Numbered from the stretch's first letter, positions 8,535 to 18,026 are shown. The stretch: DNA of 64,000 bases from Paenibacillus sp. 598K (GCF_003851045.1 NZ_BFBX01000033.1:1-64000); one strand, 5' to 3'. Program-made: numbers and translations. Notes: generated from the sequence alone by a model not told the origin.

Positions 8535-9332
8535 TTAGTTGGATTGGACAGACAAGGAGCTCAGGAACACCTGAATCCACTTGTCCCAGAATGGCCACTG
8601 ATGTCCTGCTTGCTCGGTATGAAACTCATATCGGTATGGATTGCCGGGCAGCCCCATAAAATGCTGCCGCAAGGCGAGCCCGACCTCAAAGCCATGATCC
8701 TCCGTACCGACCGCATGGAAAATACGCGGCAGCTTTTTGCCTGCCTTGATATTCTCGAGCGACTGGTGCAACACGTCGTACTTCGTCCCCCTTAGCTCGT
8801 CGGGATCATCGACGCCCAGATGGATCTGGGGCAGACTCGGCGCGCCGTCGCCGCTGGGCGGCGGCGGGTACCCCGCGATCGTACGCAGATGCTCCAGCGG
8901 GATGACCGAGCTCGTCGAGAGCACGCAGACCGCCTCATACTGCTCGGGGTACATCATCGCCAGTTGCAGCGCACCGCCGCCTCCCATCGACAAGCCGCCG
9001 ATATAGGAGTGCTCCCGCTGCAGCGACGTCTGCGGAAAAAAGCGGCGGATCGTCTGAGGCAGCTCGAGCGCGATATAATCGCCATACGCCGGTCCCCACG
9101 CCATGTTCAGCCAGCGGCTCGGACCGGCGGCCGGCATGACGACTGCGAGATTATGTGCTTGCGCATATCGCTCGATGCCCGTCTCGGTCAGCCACGTCAT
9201 GCTGTTGCCGCTGCCGCCATGCAGCAGGTACAAGACCGGGACAGGCGTTGTAGCCTTGTCGGGCATGACTACGGTCAGTCGGGTTTGCAGATTCAGCGCC
9301 TTCGAGTAGGTAAACATCGTAATCCGTGCCAT
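8535..9332 (-). CDS. CE1/esterase D-like alpha/beta hydrolase (paralogue)
   Basis: A cytoplasmic serine esterase of about 265 residues. It carries LYLLHGGSGNSMTW (oxyanion region), GGLSMGGGG (nucleophile Ser, the third residue of GLSMG), GTEDHGFE (probable Asp) and QAGHQWPFWDKW (His). Start: the ATG at 9332 has TAGGAGG nine bases upstream; an in-frame TTG two codons earlier sits too close to it. It shares the overall plan of the neighbouring esterase but is clearly diverged, so the pair may remove different acyl groups or act at different positions. Eight bases separate the start from the stop of the upstream permease gene. Confidence 0.87.
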   Translation of the reverse strand: MARITMFTYSKALNLQTRLTVVMPDKATTPVPVLYLLHGGSGNSMTWLTETGIERYAQAHNLAVVMPAAGPSRWLNMAWGPAYGDYIALELPQTIRRFFPQTSLQREHSYIGGLSMGGGGALQLAMMYPEQYEAVCVLSTSSVIPLEHLRTIAGYPPPPSGDGAPSLPQIHLGVDDPDELRGTKYDVLHQSLENIKAGKKLPRIFHAVGTEDHGFEVGLALRQHFMGLPGNPYRYEFHTEQAGHQWPFWDKWIQVFLSSLSVQSN

Positions 9333-9345
9333 GAGCAACGGCCTC

Positions 9346-10227
9346 CTATCCTTTGATGGCGCCGATCATGACGCCTTTGGCAAAATACTTCTGAATAAAC
9401 GGATACACGCACAAAATCGGCAGCGTGCTGACGATCACCGTGCAGTACTTGATCAACGACTTGTAAATGCTGATCGCCGCATTGGCGCCGCCGGAGGTCA
9501 TGTTCGTATTGCCGTCGATCAGAATCTCCCGCAGGATAATCTGTAAGGGGAACTTGGCCCGGTCGGCCAGATAAAGCGAAGCCGGGAACCAGGAATTCCA
9601 GTGCATAACGGCAATGAACAGTACAATGACGGCAATCGACGCCTTGGATACAGGCAGGATGATCCGCAGGAAAATCTGAATCTCGTTGGCTCCGTCGAGC
9701 TTCGCCGACTCCTCGAGCGCCGCAGGCACGCCCTGGAACGCCGAACGCAATATAATGAGATGGAACACATTGATCGCTGCCGGCAGCAGCAGCGCCCAGG
9801 CGCTGTTGTACAGCCCCAGCTTCAAAATCAGAATATAATTGGGTATCATCCCGCCGTTGAACAGCATCGTAAACACGATGAGCAGCATCAGCGTATTGGC
9901 CGGCATAAAATAACGGCGCGACAGCGTGTAGGCGCCAAGGGCCGTCATCGAGATGCCGAGCGCGGTGCCCCCGACTACATACAACATCGTATTAAGGTAG
10001 CTCTTCCAGATCGACGGATTGGCAAACACAATCTCATAACCTTTAAAGGTCAAGTCGCCGACCGGAAAAAACAGCAGCGATCGGCTGGCGTTCAACTCCA
10101 CTGGCGATGAAAGCGATGCTGCCAGCGTGTGCCACATCGGGGCCAGACAGAGCAACGCGATCACCCCGAGCAGCACATAATTAAAGCCGAGAAACAGTCG
10201 CCGGCCGACGTTTTTTTCAGAACTCAA
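9346..10227 (-). CDS. Carbohydrate ABC permease, MalG/YtcP type
   Basis: A 293-residue inner permease with six predicted helices. The EAA loop that docks the ATPase is clear: EESAKLDGANEIQIFLRIILP. The C-terminus YPFIQKYFAKGVMIGAIKG is typical of the LplC/YtcP branch, which usually imports oligosaccharides such as plant cell-wall fragments. Start is a TTG with GGGGGTG upstream, 12 bases after the stop of the partner permease. No ATPase gene is in the operon; in Firmicutes such importers normally share an MsmX-type ATPase encoded elsewhere. Confidence 0.93.
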   Translation of the reverse strand: MSSEKNVGRRLFLGFNYVLLGVIALLCLAPMWHTLAASLSSPVELNASRSLLFFPVGDLTFKGYEIVFANPSIWKSYLNTMLYVVGGTALGISMTALGAYTLSRRYFMPANTLMLLIVFTMLFNGGMIPNYILILKLGLYNSAWALLLPAAINVFHLIILRSAFQGVPAALEESAKLDGANEIQIFLRIILPVSKASIAVIVLFIAVMHWNSWFPASLYLADRAKFPLQIILREILIDGNTNMTSGGANAAISIYKSLIKYCTVIVSTLPILCVYPFIQKYFAKGVMIGAIKG

Positions 10228-10239
10228 CGCTTACACCCC

Positions 10240-11130
10240 CTAGAACAGTCTCGTTTCCGAATATTTCTTGCTCACATAGTTGGCGCTGACGATCAGGATC
10301 AGACCGATCACGGAGTTGAACAGGCCGACAGCAGTGCTGTACCCGTAATTATGGCTCAGGATGCCCTGCCTGTAGATAAAGGTAGAGATGACGTCGGCTG
10401 TCTCATAGACGGCGCTGTTGTAGAGCAGCAATACCTTCTCAAAGTTCACGTTGAGCATCTGGCCGAGATTCAGAATGAGCATAATGATGATCGTCGACGA
10501 TATGCCGGGGATCGTCACATGGATACATTGCTTCCAATAGCCTGCGCCGTCAATCTTGGCCGCTTCGTATTGCTCGGAATCGACGCGCGACAAGGCAGCC
10601 AGATAGATGATGCTGCTATAGCCCATGAACTGCCAGATGTTCGTCGATACAAAGATCGTCCGGAACATCTCGGGCAAGCTGAGCAGGTTATCCGACCTGC
10701 CGAGCAGGGTCGTGATCGGTCCGCTAGACGACGTAAAATCATGAATCAGACCGGCTATAATCGCCGTCGACAGGAAATAGGGCAGGTAGCTGATCGTCTG
10801 CACGGCGCGTTTGAACAAGCGGCTGCGGATCTCGTTGAGCAATAGCGCCAGGATGATCGGCGCCGGAAAGCCGAAGAGCAGATCGAGCAGGCTCAGAGCC
10901 AGCGTATTGCGCAGCACCCGGACGAAGTTCGGACTCTGAAAAAAATCAATAAAGTTCTGCAAGCCTACCCACTCGCTGCCGAAAATTCCCGTCTTGGGCG
11001 AGTAATCCTGGAAAGCCATCATAACTCCGGCCATCGGCACATAATGGAAAACGATAAAATAGAGGACAACCGGCAACGTCATCCAGTAAATCATCGTATG
11101 GCGCTTGTAGTTCATCACCAATGCTCTCAT
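10240..11130 (-). CDS. Carbohydrate ABC permease, MalF/LplB type
   Basis: A 296-residue permease with six predicted helices, partner of the preceding MalG-type protein. N-terminal YFIVFHYVPMAGVMMAFQDY is the LplB-family hallmark. The EAA loop reads YEAAKIDGAGYWKQCIHVTIP. The ATG has AAGGAG upstream and the gene lies 16 bases after the binding-protein stop. Together the three genes form a CUT1-type oligosaccharide importer. Confidence 0.93.
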   Translation of the reverse strand: MRALVMNYKRHTMIYWMTLPVVLYFIVFHYVPMAGVMMAFQDYSPKTGIFGSEWVGLQNFIDFFQSPNFVRVLRNTLALSLLDLLFGFPAPIILALLLNEIRSRLFKRAVQTISYLPYFLSTAIIAGLIHDFTSSSGPITTLLGRSDNLLSLPEMFRTIFVSTNIWQFMGYSSIIYLAALSRVDSEQYEAAKIDGAGYWKQCIHVTIPGISSTIIIMLILNLGQMLNVNFEKVLLLYNSAVYETADVISTFIYRQGILSHNYGYSTAVGLFNSVIGLILIVSANYVSKKYSETRLF

Positions 11131-11146
11131 AGGCTTATGCTCCTTA

Positions 11147-12787
11147 TTAACGCGCGTTGTAACGGTCCAGCGCCGCCTGGTATACCGCCATCGCCTCTTC
11201 GATCTTCATGCTGCGCACTCTCTCCACGAAGGCGTCGTACTTGTCGAACTTCTCGATGCCCATAATAAATTTGATCTGCATCTCTTCGACGTAGTCGATA
11301 ATATTCGTCATGACCGAGTTGTACACCTTGGACTCCTCGTCGTTCAGCGTCAGGGAGGAGCTGATGATATAGGCGTTGTCGTTCAGCGAATCGTACAACT
11401 GGGCCTGCTCGAGCAGCCACGGATCGGTAACCGTGCGGTCGCTGACGATGACGGCCGGCGAATCGGCGATCGAGGTAATCATGTCAATCGGCGCAAAGCC
11501 GTCTTCGTTGGCGTACACCTTGGCGTTGAAGCTCATCTTGACCTCTTCATCGACGTCATAATAGCTGGCGTCCGGACCATAGTTGCTGACCAATATCACT
11601 TCCGGCGAGTAGAACAGGTCCGCCCATTGCAGCGCGACATCCAGATACTGTGTCTTGGAGCTGATCTGCATGCCCGAGCGGACGAGACTCGCCTGTGTGC
11701 CGACATGGATTTTGTCGCCCTTGTTCACAACCGGATGCGGGACGGCGATATAGTCGACGTTTTTGTCTGGCGTCAGCTCGCGGATGACGTTGACGATCGA
11801 GATCGGCGCCACCATCGAGCCCGTGCGCGGGTCAGGATAGGCCGAGAATTCGGCATTAAGCGAATTCAGCGACAGGAAGTCCTGGTCGATCAGCCCTTCG
11901 GCGTACCATTTGTTCATCATCTCCAGATAGGTTTTGAAGCCCGGCTCGAGCGGCGCATAGCGGATCTTGCCGTCAACCTGGTAGAAGGGCTGAACGGAGC
12001 CGCCGTAGTTCATATAGCCAAAGCCAAGTCCGCCGGTGAACATATTCAGCTTGGGAAAGCCGTCGCTATTGAGCAGATAAGGCTTCTCGATGCCTGCTCC
12101 CTTAAAGGCGGTCAGCACCTCGTACCATTCGTCATACGTCTGGGGCGCTTCCATGTCAACCTTGTCGAGCATATCCTTGCGCATCAGGATGCCGTACCAG
12201 GTCGAGTCCGGGATGTCATCCTGCATGAAGCGGGATAACGATGCCATCTGACCCTCGTCGGAGTAGCTCTCGATCTGCCGGATCTGGCTTCGTTCGAGCT
12301 CTCTCTTATAGTTGGGCAGCTTGTCGAGATGCTGCGCGACATCGATGACGACGCCGTCCTTGAGCAGGCCGTAAGCCCCGGTAGGATAGACCAGTCCCGC
12401 GTCGAAAAACAAGTCCGGGTATTCGCCCGAGCTGACGAGCATCGCGAGGTTATCCCCTTCGGTCCCGCTGACTGGCGTGATCCATTCGATATGGACGCCG
12501 GTCTGCTCCTCCATCCAGCGATTGAACAGCGTATCGTTCCAGCTCTCCATAAGCGTGCCGATCGAGGTGTGCGTCGGCCGCCATGCTTTCAAGGTGACGC
12601 TCTTCCCTTCAGGAACGAGGCGGCGCAGTCCTGTCCCGCTCTCGCCTGCTTCGAGATGCTGCTGCAGCTCCTCCTGCGTCACCTTCGATGTCGTCGCATC
12701 GCTGCTGCACGCGGATGATAGCGTTGTCAATAATAAACTGCCGACGGCCAATGTTGACCATGCCATACGTCTTTGCTTCTTTTTCAT
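11147..12787 (-). CDS. Sugar-binding lipoprotein of an LplA-type ABC importer
   Basis: A 546-residue extracellular solute-binding protein, first gene of the operon running to 4308. A lipobox LSSAC gives lipidated Cys27. The size and the TYDEWYEVLTAFKGAGIEKPYLL segment fit the large LplA-like binding proteins paired with LplB/LplC permeases. It should capture an oligosaccharide at the membrane surface. The downstream esterases suggest an acylated ligand. The upstream 345-bp gap contains three A-tract repeats that may be operator sites. Confidence 0.9.
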   Translation of the reverse strand: MKKKQRRMAWSTLAVGSLLLTTLSSACSSDATTSKVTQEELQQHLEAGESGTGLRRLVPEGKSVTLKAWRPTHTSIGTLMESWNDTLFNRWMEEQTGVHIEWITPVSGTEGDNLAMLVSSGEYPDLFFDAGLVYPTGAYGLLKDGVVIDVAQHLDKLPNYKRELERSQIRQIESYSDEGQMASLSRFMQDDIPDSTWYGILMRKDMLDKVDMEAPQTYDEWYEVLTAFKGAGIEKPYLLNSDGFPKLNMFTGGLGFGYMNYGGSVQPFYQVDGKIRYAPLEPGFKTYLEMMNKWYAEGLIDQDFLSLNSLNAEFSAYPDPRTGSMVAPISIVNVIRELTPDKNVDYIAVPHPVVNKGDKIHVGTQASLVRSGMQISSKTQYLDVALQWADLFYSPEVILVSNYGPDASYYDVDEEVKMSFNAKVYANEDGFAPIDMITSIADSPAVIVSDRTVTDPWLLEQAQLYDSLNDNAYIISSSLTLNDEESKVYNSVMTNIIDYVEEMQIKFIMGIEKFDKYDAFVERVRSMKIEEAMAVYQAALDRYNAR

Positions 12788-12889
12788 GCTTGCTGCTCCC
12801 CGCTTTCGTTTGGTTGTTGACTCCGAACGTTCGCCTTCAGTGTAGCTTATCGGGAGTCGGTTGGTACATCCGCAGTATTTCTTTCCGAA

Positions 12890-13003
12890 TTCTCATTTTT
12901 TAAGACCAGGCCGATTGGCGGAATCCCTTGCGCCGCAGCGGTTTTCAGAGGATTGTCCAACAGGAGCGATAGTCATTTTTTTAGGGAGAACTCCCATTTT
13001 TTC
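12890..13003. repeat. Three direct A-tract repeats upstream of the 12787 operon
   Basis: CTCATTTTTTAAG (about 12891-12903), GTCATTTTTTTAG (about 12972-12984) and CCCATTTTTTCAG (about 12991-13003) share the core CATTTTTT in the same orientation. They lie in the gap between the divergently transcribed binding-protein gene and lipoprotein gene. They could be activator sites for the operon's AraC-type regulator or simply UP-like A-tracts. Confidence 0.4.
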
Positions 13004-13063
13004 AGCGCCAAATCTCCTAACAAGAGGAGGGACGCCAACGTTGAAAAGCTGTCCTTGTCCCTA

Positions 13064-13092
13064 TTGTTTGGCGGATTGGCAAATGCTAAACT
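13064..13092 (+). promoter_or_regulatory. Possible sigma-A promoter for the lipoprotein gene
   Basis: TTGTTT (13064-13069) and TAAACT (13087-13092) are 17 bases apart, about 40 bases before the GTG start. Both boxes are imperfect. Confidence 0.35.
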
Positions 13093-13131
13093 GGTTGGGC
13101 AAGGCCCATTCCATGCTAGGGAGTGAACATT

Positions 13132-13590
13132 GTGGCGGTTGAAGCCTATCTGCACGCTAAACGCCCCAGATCCCGCTCGATACTGTCCGGACTGTTGTCT
13201 GCAAGTCTGCTGTTGGCGCTGCTGCCAGCCTGTACGTCCGGGTCGGACAAGCCGCCCGATACCGATACGCAAGCGCGCATCCTGGAGGTCAAGACCAATC
13301 TGGAGGAGAGCAATGGCTGGCTGATTGTCCCGGAAGGCGGCACGCAGCTCCGGGTGGACGTCACAGCCGAGGAAGTCGACACCGTATTGTTCTGGCTGGC
13401 TGCCAGCGGTACAGACAGCTGGGAAGCGCGCGAGCTGATCGGCACGGATACGGATGGCAGCGACGGCTGGGCGCTGGATTGGCCGTTCGGCGAGCGCGAC
13501 TTCCATGATCATCTGCTCATCCAGGCGCTCGGCAGCGATGGCTTGACGATGGCAAGCGAGACGCTTAATCTGACCTCGGCGGAAGAGTAA
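13132..13590 (+). CDS. Small lipoprotein of unknown function
   Basis: About 152 residues, not recognised. A basic N-terminus (AKRPRSRS) and hydrophobic stretch end in LLPAC, giving lipidated Cys34. The mature part is acidic and Gly/Thr-rich and looks like a single beta-sandwich (LIVPEGGTQLRVDVTAEEVDTVLFW, then GWALDWPFGE). The start is placed at GTG 13132, which has GGGAG at correct spacing; a GTG at 13123 is also in frame but overlaps that ribosome binding site. It is followed 59 bases later by the DUF1963 gene on the same strand, so the two may be co-transcribed. Confidence 0.7.
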   Translation: MAVEAYLHAKRPRSRSILSGLLSASLLLALLPACTSGSDKPPDTDTQARILEVKTNLEESNGWLIVPEGGTQLRVDVTAEEVDTVLFWLAASGTDSWEARELIGTDTDGSDGWALDWPFGERDFHDHLLIQALGSDGLTMASETLNLTSAEE

Positions 13591-13649
13591 GCTGTCCCTT
13601 TCCTGAGGACGATACACAGCAAGCGAACAAGCAGCGAGAGGAGTATGTT

Positions 13650-15152
13650 ATGACTACTGCTGTTACCCCGGAATTCTCGGTCGAATGCGCAGCCCCGTTC
13701 GCGTCATGCCAAATATTCGGCACGGCTGTAACGGCCCGAGCGCTGCCCGTCACCTCCACCTCCCCGTCGCTCAGCGTATGGTCGCTGGATGCGGATGAGG
13801 ACGAGACGCTGGCGGATCGTCTGTCGGACATCATCGCTGATTATGGGCGGGTGCTGGAACGGCGTCCTGTCGCTTACGCCGGCTGCGAGGGGGAATATGT
13901 CAAGCAAGAGGATCGGCTCGTCTATGAGGACGAGGGCATCGATATGAGCTGGTATCGGCTGCGGGCCCTGCTCGCCTCGCCGTATGGCGGCTATATCCAG
14001 GCGAGCGCGATGTGCGGCGGCGACGAGCTGGCGTCGGTCGAAGCGGCATTCCATCAGACATTGGGGTCGCTGCGTCTGCTTGGGCAGGAGGATGACGCTC
14101 AGACAGCCCGCGCAGCGCACGAAGCACAGGTCGCGGCATTGCTGGAGCAGGCGATGTCCCGCATGGAGCAAGCGTCCATGTCGGCTAGCGATATCGAGGA
14201 GCTGGCGGAGCCGCTCGATGCCGAGACGCGATTCGCGCAGACGCTCGGAGCAGCCGGACTGCTCGAGCACGAGACCGCGCTGCGATCGATCGCCCTGCCT
14301 GCCTGGACGCTGGTGGAGGCCGGTTCCGCCGACGAAGCGCCGCCCGGCGCGACGCGGATCGGCGGCGGGCCCGACCTGCCCGCAGGCGCAGCTTGGCCGC
14401 GCAACGAAGCCGGTCTCTATTACAACTTTCTCGCCCAGATTAACCTGGCCGAGCTGCCGGAGCTTCGCTATCCGATGCCCACGCGCGGCTTGCTCACCTT
14501 CCTTTCGGACACCGATCTGCTGGAGGGCAAGGTATGCTACTGGTCAGACACGGATAAGCTGCTGCACTATCCCTTGTCCGAGGATGCGGAGACGACAGCC
14601 ATTGCAGCGTCGTCCATGCTCGTCTGGGATGAAGAGCAACGGCGGCTGGTCGTAGACCGCCCCGAGAGAGACGGCTATGAGGCGTTCGTCGAGGCGGATG
14701 GACGTATCCGGTTCGAACGGAATGGCGGCACCGTGCTGGCGCTCGCCTCCGAGTATGAGATCAGCCACGAGCCGCAGCTGCTGCGCGTCCATCCGTGTCT
14801 GCTCGTGCCGTCCGACAGTCCACTCTATGCGAGCTGCGGCATCGCGGAAGGCGAGCTGCTGGCGGAACGTGTCGAGGAGGCGATGCGGATCGGCGAGGGT
14901 CCGCAGCACCGTATGCTTGGTCCGATCCGCTCGACCTTGCCGGTAGTCGAGCGAGCCGTGCAATACGCTCGCCGCCAGGGCTGGGACGAGCTGACCGCCA
15001 GCGAGGACTGGTTCGTCCTGCTGGCGCTGCGGTCTGGCGGCCGCGCAGGCTTCGCGTTTGGCGATTACGGCGACTTCGTGTACATGGCCAATGCCAGAGA
15101 TACGGCGCGCGGCGACTTCTCTCGCGTCTGCGCGTTTAATCTATTGGATTAG
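13650..15152 (+). CDS. DUF1963 (YwqG-like) protein with an extra N-terminal domain
   Basis: 500 residues, no signal peptide. The C-terminal half, from about residue 230, is a YwqG/DUF1963 domain: TRIGGGPDLPAGAAWPRNE, FLAQINLAELPELRYPMP, GLLTFLSD and the late GFAFGDYGDFVYM region. The first 150 residues form a separate alpha/beta domain that resembles DcrB/DUF1795-type folds by eye. An Ala/Glu-rich helical linker follows. YwqG has no established biochemical function, and members are often near toxin/immunity or unknown loci. GAGAGGAG precedes the ATG. The domain fusion is longer than the roughly 260-residue stand-alone YwqG. Confidence 0.7.
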   Translation: MTTAVTPEFSVECAAPFASCQIFGTAVTARALPVTSTSPSLSVWSLDADEDETLADRLSDIIADYGRVLERRPVAYAGCEGEYVKQEDRLVYEDEGIDMSWYRLRALLASPYGGYIQASAMCGGDELASVEAAFHQTLGSLRLLGQEDDAQTARAAHEAQVAALLEQAMSRMEQASMSASDIEELAEPLDAETRFAQTLGAAGLLEHETALRSIALPAWTLVEAGSADEAPPGATRIGGGPDLPAGAAWPRNEAGLYYNFLAQINLAELPELRYPMPTRGLLTFLSDTDLLEGKVCYWSDTDKLLHYPLSEDAETTAIAASSMLVWDEEQRRLVVDRPERDGYEAFVEADGRIRFERNGGTVLALASEYEISHEPQLLRVHPCLLVPSDSPLYASCGIAEGELLAERVEEAMRIGEGPQHRMLGPIRSTLPVVERAVQYARRQGWDELTASEDWFVLLALRSGGRAGFAFGDYGDFVYMANARDTARGDFSRVCAFNLLD

Positions 15153-15187
15153 TGAGATTTTTATTGGAATAGTGAGCAATAGAAAGA

Positions 15188-15217
15188 AACAACCGGTCCG
15201 CTAGCGGACCGGTTGTT
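15188..15217. terminator. Bidirectional terminator, perfect 30-bp palindrome
   Basis: A perfect palindrome centred on CTAG with arms AACAACCGGTCCG and CGGACCGGTTGTT lies between the convergent DUF1963 and chemoreceptor genes. The minus-strand flank is T-rich, so it probably ends both transcripts. Confidence 0.75.
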
Positions 15218-15271
15218 CGATTGTACGGATGTGCGGGATGTGTGAGGCTGGCGACAGAGGACTATCCAACC

Positions 15272-17089
15272 TTATGCGGCCCCCGTGTTGCCGTGCGGCT
15301 GGGCTGAGACGCCAGGCTGCGCCTGCGCTCCCTGTTGTGCCTGCCCGGGTACAGCCCCCTGAGACTGCGCGGCACGCGAACTGGCATCGGCCGACGCTGT
15401 CTCCGCGAAGCGGAAACGGCTGATCTCGCGCATCAGATGATCGGCCATGCCGCTGAGCGTCTCAGCCGACGCCGACATCTCCTCCGACGAAGCGAGCTGC
15501 TCCTCGCAGACGGCGGCGACGCTCTGCGACTCGTCGGAGATCGTCCCGGACAGTTGCACGAGACCTTGCTCGGCGGAGAGGATCTGTTCGGTCATCGCTG
15601 TGATCTCTTCGGTCGCCGCAGACACCTCCTGCGCTTGCTCGGCAACCGTCGCGACCGCTTCGCGCACTGCGGCGAAGGCCGCTCCGGTGACGCCGATACG
15701 CTCGGCGCCTTCCTTCATCTCCGCTGCGCCGCGCGCTGTCTCGGCCATCGCCTCGCGAATGCCGCGCACCATCTGCTCGATCTCGGCCGCGATCCGCCCG
15801 GAGGCGTCGCCTGACAGCTCGGCGAGCTTCTTGACCTCGCCGGCGACGACCGCGAAGCCTCTGCCATGCTCGCCTGCGCGAGCCGCCTCGATCGAGGCAT
15901 TCAGCGAGAGCAGATGGGTTTGCGACGCCAGCTCCTTGATGAACACCGTGATCTCGTCGATCTTGCGTGACTGCTCGCCGAGCCGATTGATCAACCCCTG
16001 CTGCTGCTCCAGCGTCTGGCGGACTTGCTCGATCTGGATGACGGTACGCTCTAGCTCCCGCCCGCCTTCCTCCGCTCGCGACATCGCGTCGGCTGACGAC
16101 TCCGCCGTGATCGAGGCCGATTGGGCGATGCGCTGCAGACTCTCTACGCTCTCTTGCATTGCTGACTGATTATGCTTGATCCGTGCGACCTGCTCGCTCG
16201 CCGACTCCGAGATCGCCTGGATCGCCTCGGCGATTGCCCCGGCTCCGGCAGCCGACTGCTCCGATCCGGTCGAGAGCTCTCGCGATGAGCCACTCACCTC
16301 CTGCGCATTGCGATGGATCGTCGCCATCAAGCTTGCCAGTTGATTTTTCATCCGGTTGAAGGCATCCGCCATCTCCCCGATCTCATCGCGCCGGCGCAGC
16401 GCCATGTCTGCTCCGGTAAGATCGCCGTCCGCGATTCGCCCCGCCGCCTCGGACACCGCGATGACCGGCCTGGAGATCGAGCGAGTGATGAAAAAGGCAA
16501 GCAGCGCCCCGAGGACGATGGCCAGCAGCACCGTAAACAGCAGCGCCTGCTTCACGCCAGATACGACGGCATTGGTCTCCAACTGCGTCTCATGCAGCAG
16601 CATTTGCTGATAGTCCTCGAGCTCCTGCGCGGTCTTGGCGATTGCAGTCGCCATCGGCACGCATTTCTCGGCGACCAGTTGTATGTACATCGCATCGTTT
16701 CCAGCTTTTTTGTAGTCTGTAATTTCAGTGACTACGGTCGCATATTGCTCTTCCTGGTCGCGTAGCTGGCTGGACAGCGCGATGGCCTGCTCGCTTTCCA
16801 GCATGTTGTGCAGCTTCTCCCAGGTCTCGGCAAATACGACGCGATCTTGGCTATACGCCTCCATCTGAGCCGTATCTCCGGTGATCAAGTACCCCCGCAC
16901 GTATTTCGTCTGATCGGCCGCCAAATATTTGAGATCTTTGACCCATAATATCTTTTGCACCCGGTCGCCCAGCATCTGCTCATACGATTGATTGACGGAG
17001 GTTAACTGATACCAGCCGAGCGTGCCGACAACAAGGGTGAGAGCGAGAATAAGGCTAAAGCTGACCATCAGTTTGCTACCGATTTTCAT
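15272..17089 (-). CDS. Methyl-accepting chemotaxis protein
   Basis: A 605-residue transmembrane chemoreceptor. Helix 1 is at about 8-27 and an extracellular four-helix-bundle sensor (4HB_MCP) at 28-180. Helix 2 is at 182-202, HAMP at 203-255, and the long cytoplasmic signalling coiled coil follows. The conserved hairpin tip that binds CheA/CheW reads [31 protein letters not shown]. The C-terminus is a flexible Gln/Ala/Gly-rich tail with no evident CheR-docking pentapeptide. The ligand is unknown. It is transcribed alone, ending at the palindromic terminator. Confidence 0.95.
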   Translation of the reverse strand: MKIGSKLMVSFSLILALTLVVGTLGWYQLTSVNQSYEQMLGDRVQKILWVKDLKYLAADQTKYVRGYLITGDTAQMEAYSQDRVVFAETWEKLHNMLESEQAIALSSQLRDQEEQYATVVTEITDYKKAGNDAMYIQLVAEKCVPMATAIAKTAQELEDYQQMLLHETQLETNAVVSGVKQALLFTVLLAIVLGALLAFFITRSISRPVIAVSEAAGRIADGDLTGADMALRRRDEIGEMADAFNRMKNQLASLMATIHRNAQEVSGSSRELSTGSEQSAAGAGAIAEAIQAISESASEQVARIKHNQSAMQESVESLQRIAQSASITAESSADAMSRAEEGGRELERTVIQIEQVRQTLEQQQGLINRLGEQSRKIDEITVFIKELASQTHLLSLNASIEAARAGEHGRGFAVVAGEVKKLAELSGDASGRIAAEIEQMVRGIREAMAETARGAAEMKEGAERIGVTGAAFAAVREAVATVAEQAQEVSAATEEITAMTEQILSAEQGLVQLSGTISDESQSVAAVCEEQLASSEEMSASAETLSGMADHLMREISRFRFAETASADASSRAAQSQGAVPGQAQQGAQAQPGVSAQPHGNTGAA

Positions 17090-17181
17090 GGGGACATTCT
17101 CCTTCGCAGGTCTATAGAATCAGGTCTATTATCCTCTTCCCCACAATACCAAGTTTTGAAACGGGCCCATAGATCTAAATA

Positions 17182-17238
17182 TGTCGAATAAACGAACATA
17201 ATTCCCTTTGGTTCGACAATTAATACAATTATTCGACA
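17182..17238. promoter_or_regulatory. Inverted TGTCGAATAA repeats between two minus-strand genes
   Basis: TGTCGAATAA (17182-17191) and TTATTCGACA (17229-17238) are an exact 10-bp inverted pair, with a third related GTTCGACAAT at 17211-17220. They lie upstream of the chemoreceptor and downstream of the membrane-protein gene, in an AT-rich spacer. They could be an operator for the chemoreceptor. No sigma-D flagellar promoter was recognised. Confidence 0.35.
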
Positions 17239-17246
17239 AAACCCCT

Positions 17247-18026
17247 TTAATTCGAGACTTCCCAGCTTACCGTCACAGCCCCGCTCGCCCGCTTGCAGCT
17301 AATGATGACCTGCACCTCCATATCCCGATCCGCCGTCACCTGCAGCCGTCCATCGGCCAACTGCTCCATCCCTATCAACTGTCCATTCGGTCCGGCGAGC
17401 GAATAGCCGTAACTCCCGCTCTCGATACGGAACTCAATCTTGTACGTAACCGTCTCCCCTCGCCGCAGCTCGATCGGCACCGGGAACTCGCCATGCAACC
17501 AATCAAACTGCGCTGTGAAGGCGGTCTCGCTGCGCTGCTCTGTCCACCCCTCGACCCGAGTGTGATCGGCCAACGCAAGCCACCCGAGCGCTGCGAGCAT
17601 AACCAGCGCCAAAATGCCGCCGAGCGGCCATCTCCGTCGCAACGAGGCATCAATCCCGTAAAAGCACAGGGCGCATACGAGACCGTATAGTCCGGCGACC
17701 ACGATAAGCATCGGCTCATGGGAGAAAAACAGAAAAAACGGCGCATACCCGCCTGCTACATATAACAGCACAGAGACCAGTCCGGAATAAGGCCGCCGCA
17801 GCTTGAGCGCCAAAGCGTCTACAACCATTGAAAATACAACCGCATAGCCGTAAAAAATCGTCCAGAACGGCATGAAAAACATCGTCTCCTGCAGCTGCAC
17901 AATATCAAACCGCGACAGAAGCAGCATCAAAGACAGAAATACGATGCCTGCTGCCGCAAGCTTTGCCGACAGATAACCGAGCGCTCGACGCAGAGGATGA
18001 TCCGCTTGGTGCGCTGAATGGTGCAT
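17247..18026 (-). CDS. Membrane protein of unknown function
   Basis: 259 residues, not recognised. About five hydrophobic helices span residues 20-155 (for example AGIVFLSLMLLLSRF, FWTIFYGYAVVFSMVVDAL, LLYVAGGYAPFFLFF). They are followed by a soluble 100-residue beta-rich C-terminal domain. That domain resembles bacterial 'pre-peptidase' type or emp24-like beta-sandwiches by eye (RRGETVTYKIEFRIESGSYGYSL, then DRDMEVQVIISCKRASGAVTVSWEV) and is probably outside the membrane. It has its own upstream gap of 153 bp and is not obviously in an operon. Confidence 0.65.
   Translation of the reverse strand: MHHSAHQADHPLRRALGYLSAKLAAAGIVFLSLMLLLSRFDIVQLQETMFFMPFWTIFYGYAVVFSMVVDALALKLRRPYSGLVSVLLYVAGGYAPFFLFFSHEPMLIVVAGLYGLVCALCFYGIDASLRRRWPLGGILALVMLAALGWLALADHTRVEGWTEQRSETAFTAQFDWLHGEFPVPIELRRGETVTYKIEFRIESGSYGYSLAGPNGQLIGMEQLADGRLQVTADRDMEVQVIISCKRASGAVTVSWEVSN

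Noticed and set aside
12973..13617. Minus-strand open frame opposite the small lipoprotein
   Set aside because: The plus-strand frame has a ribosome binding site, signal peptide and lipobox; the minus frame has none of these.
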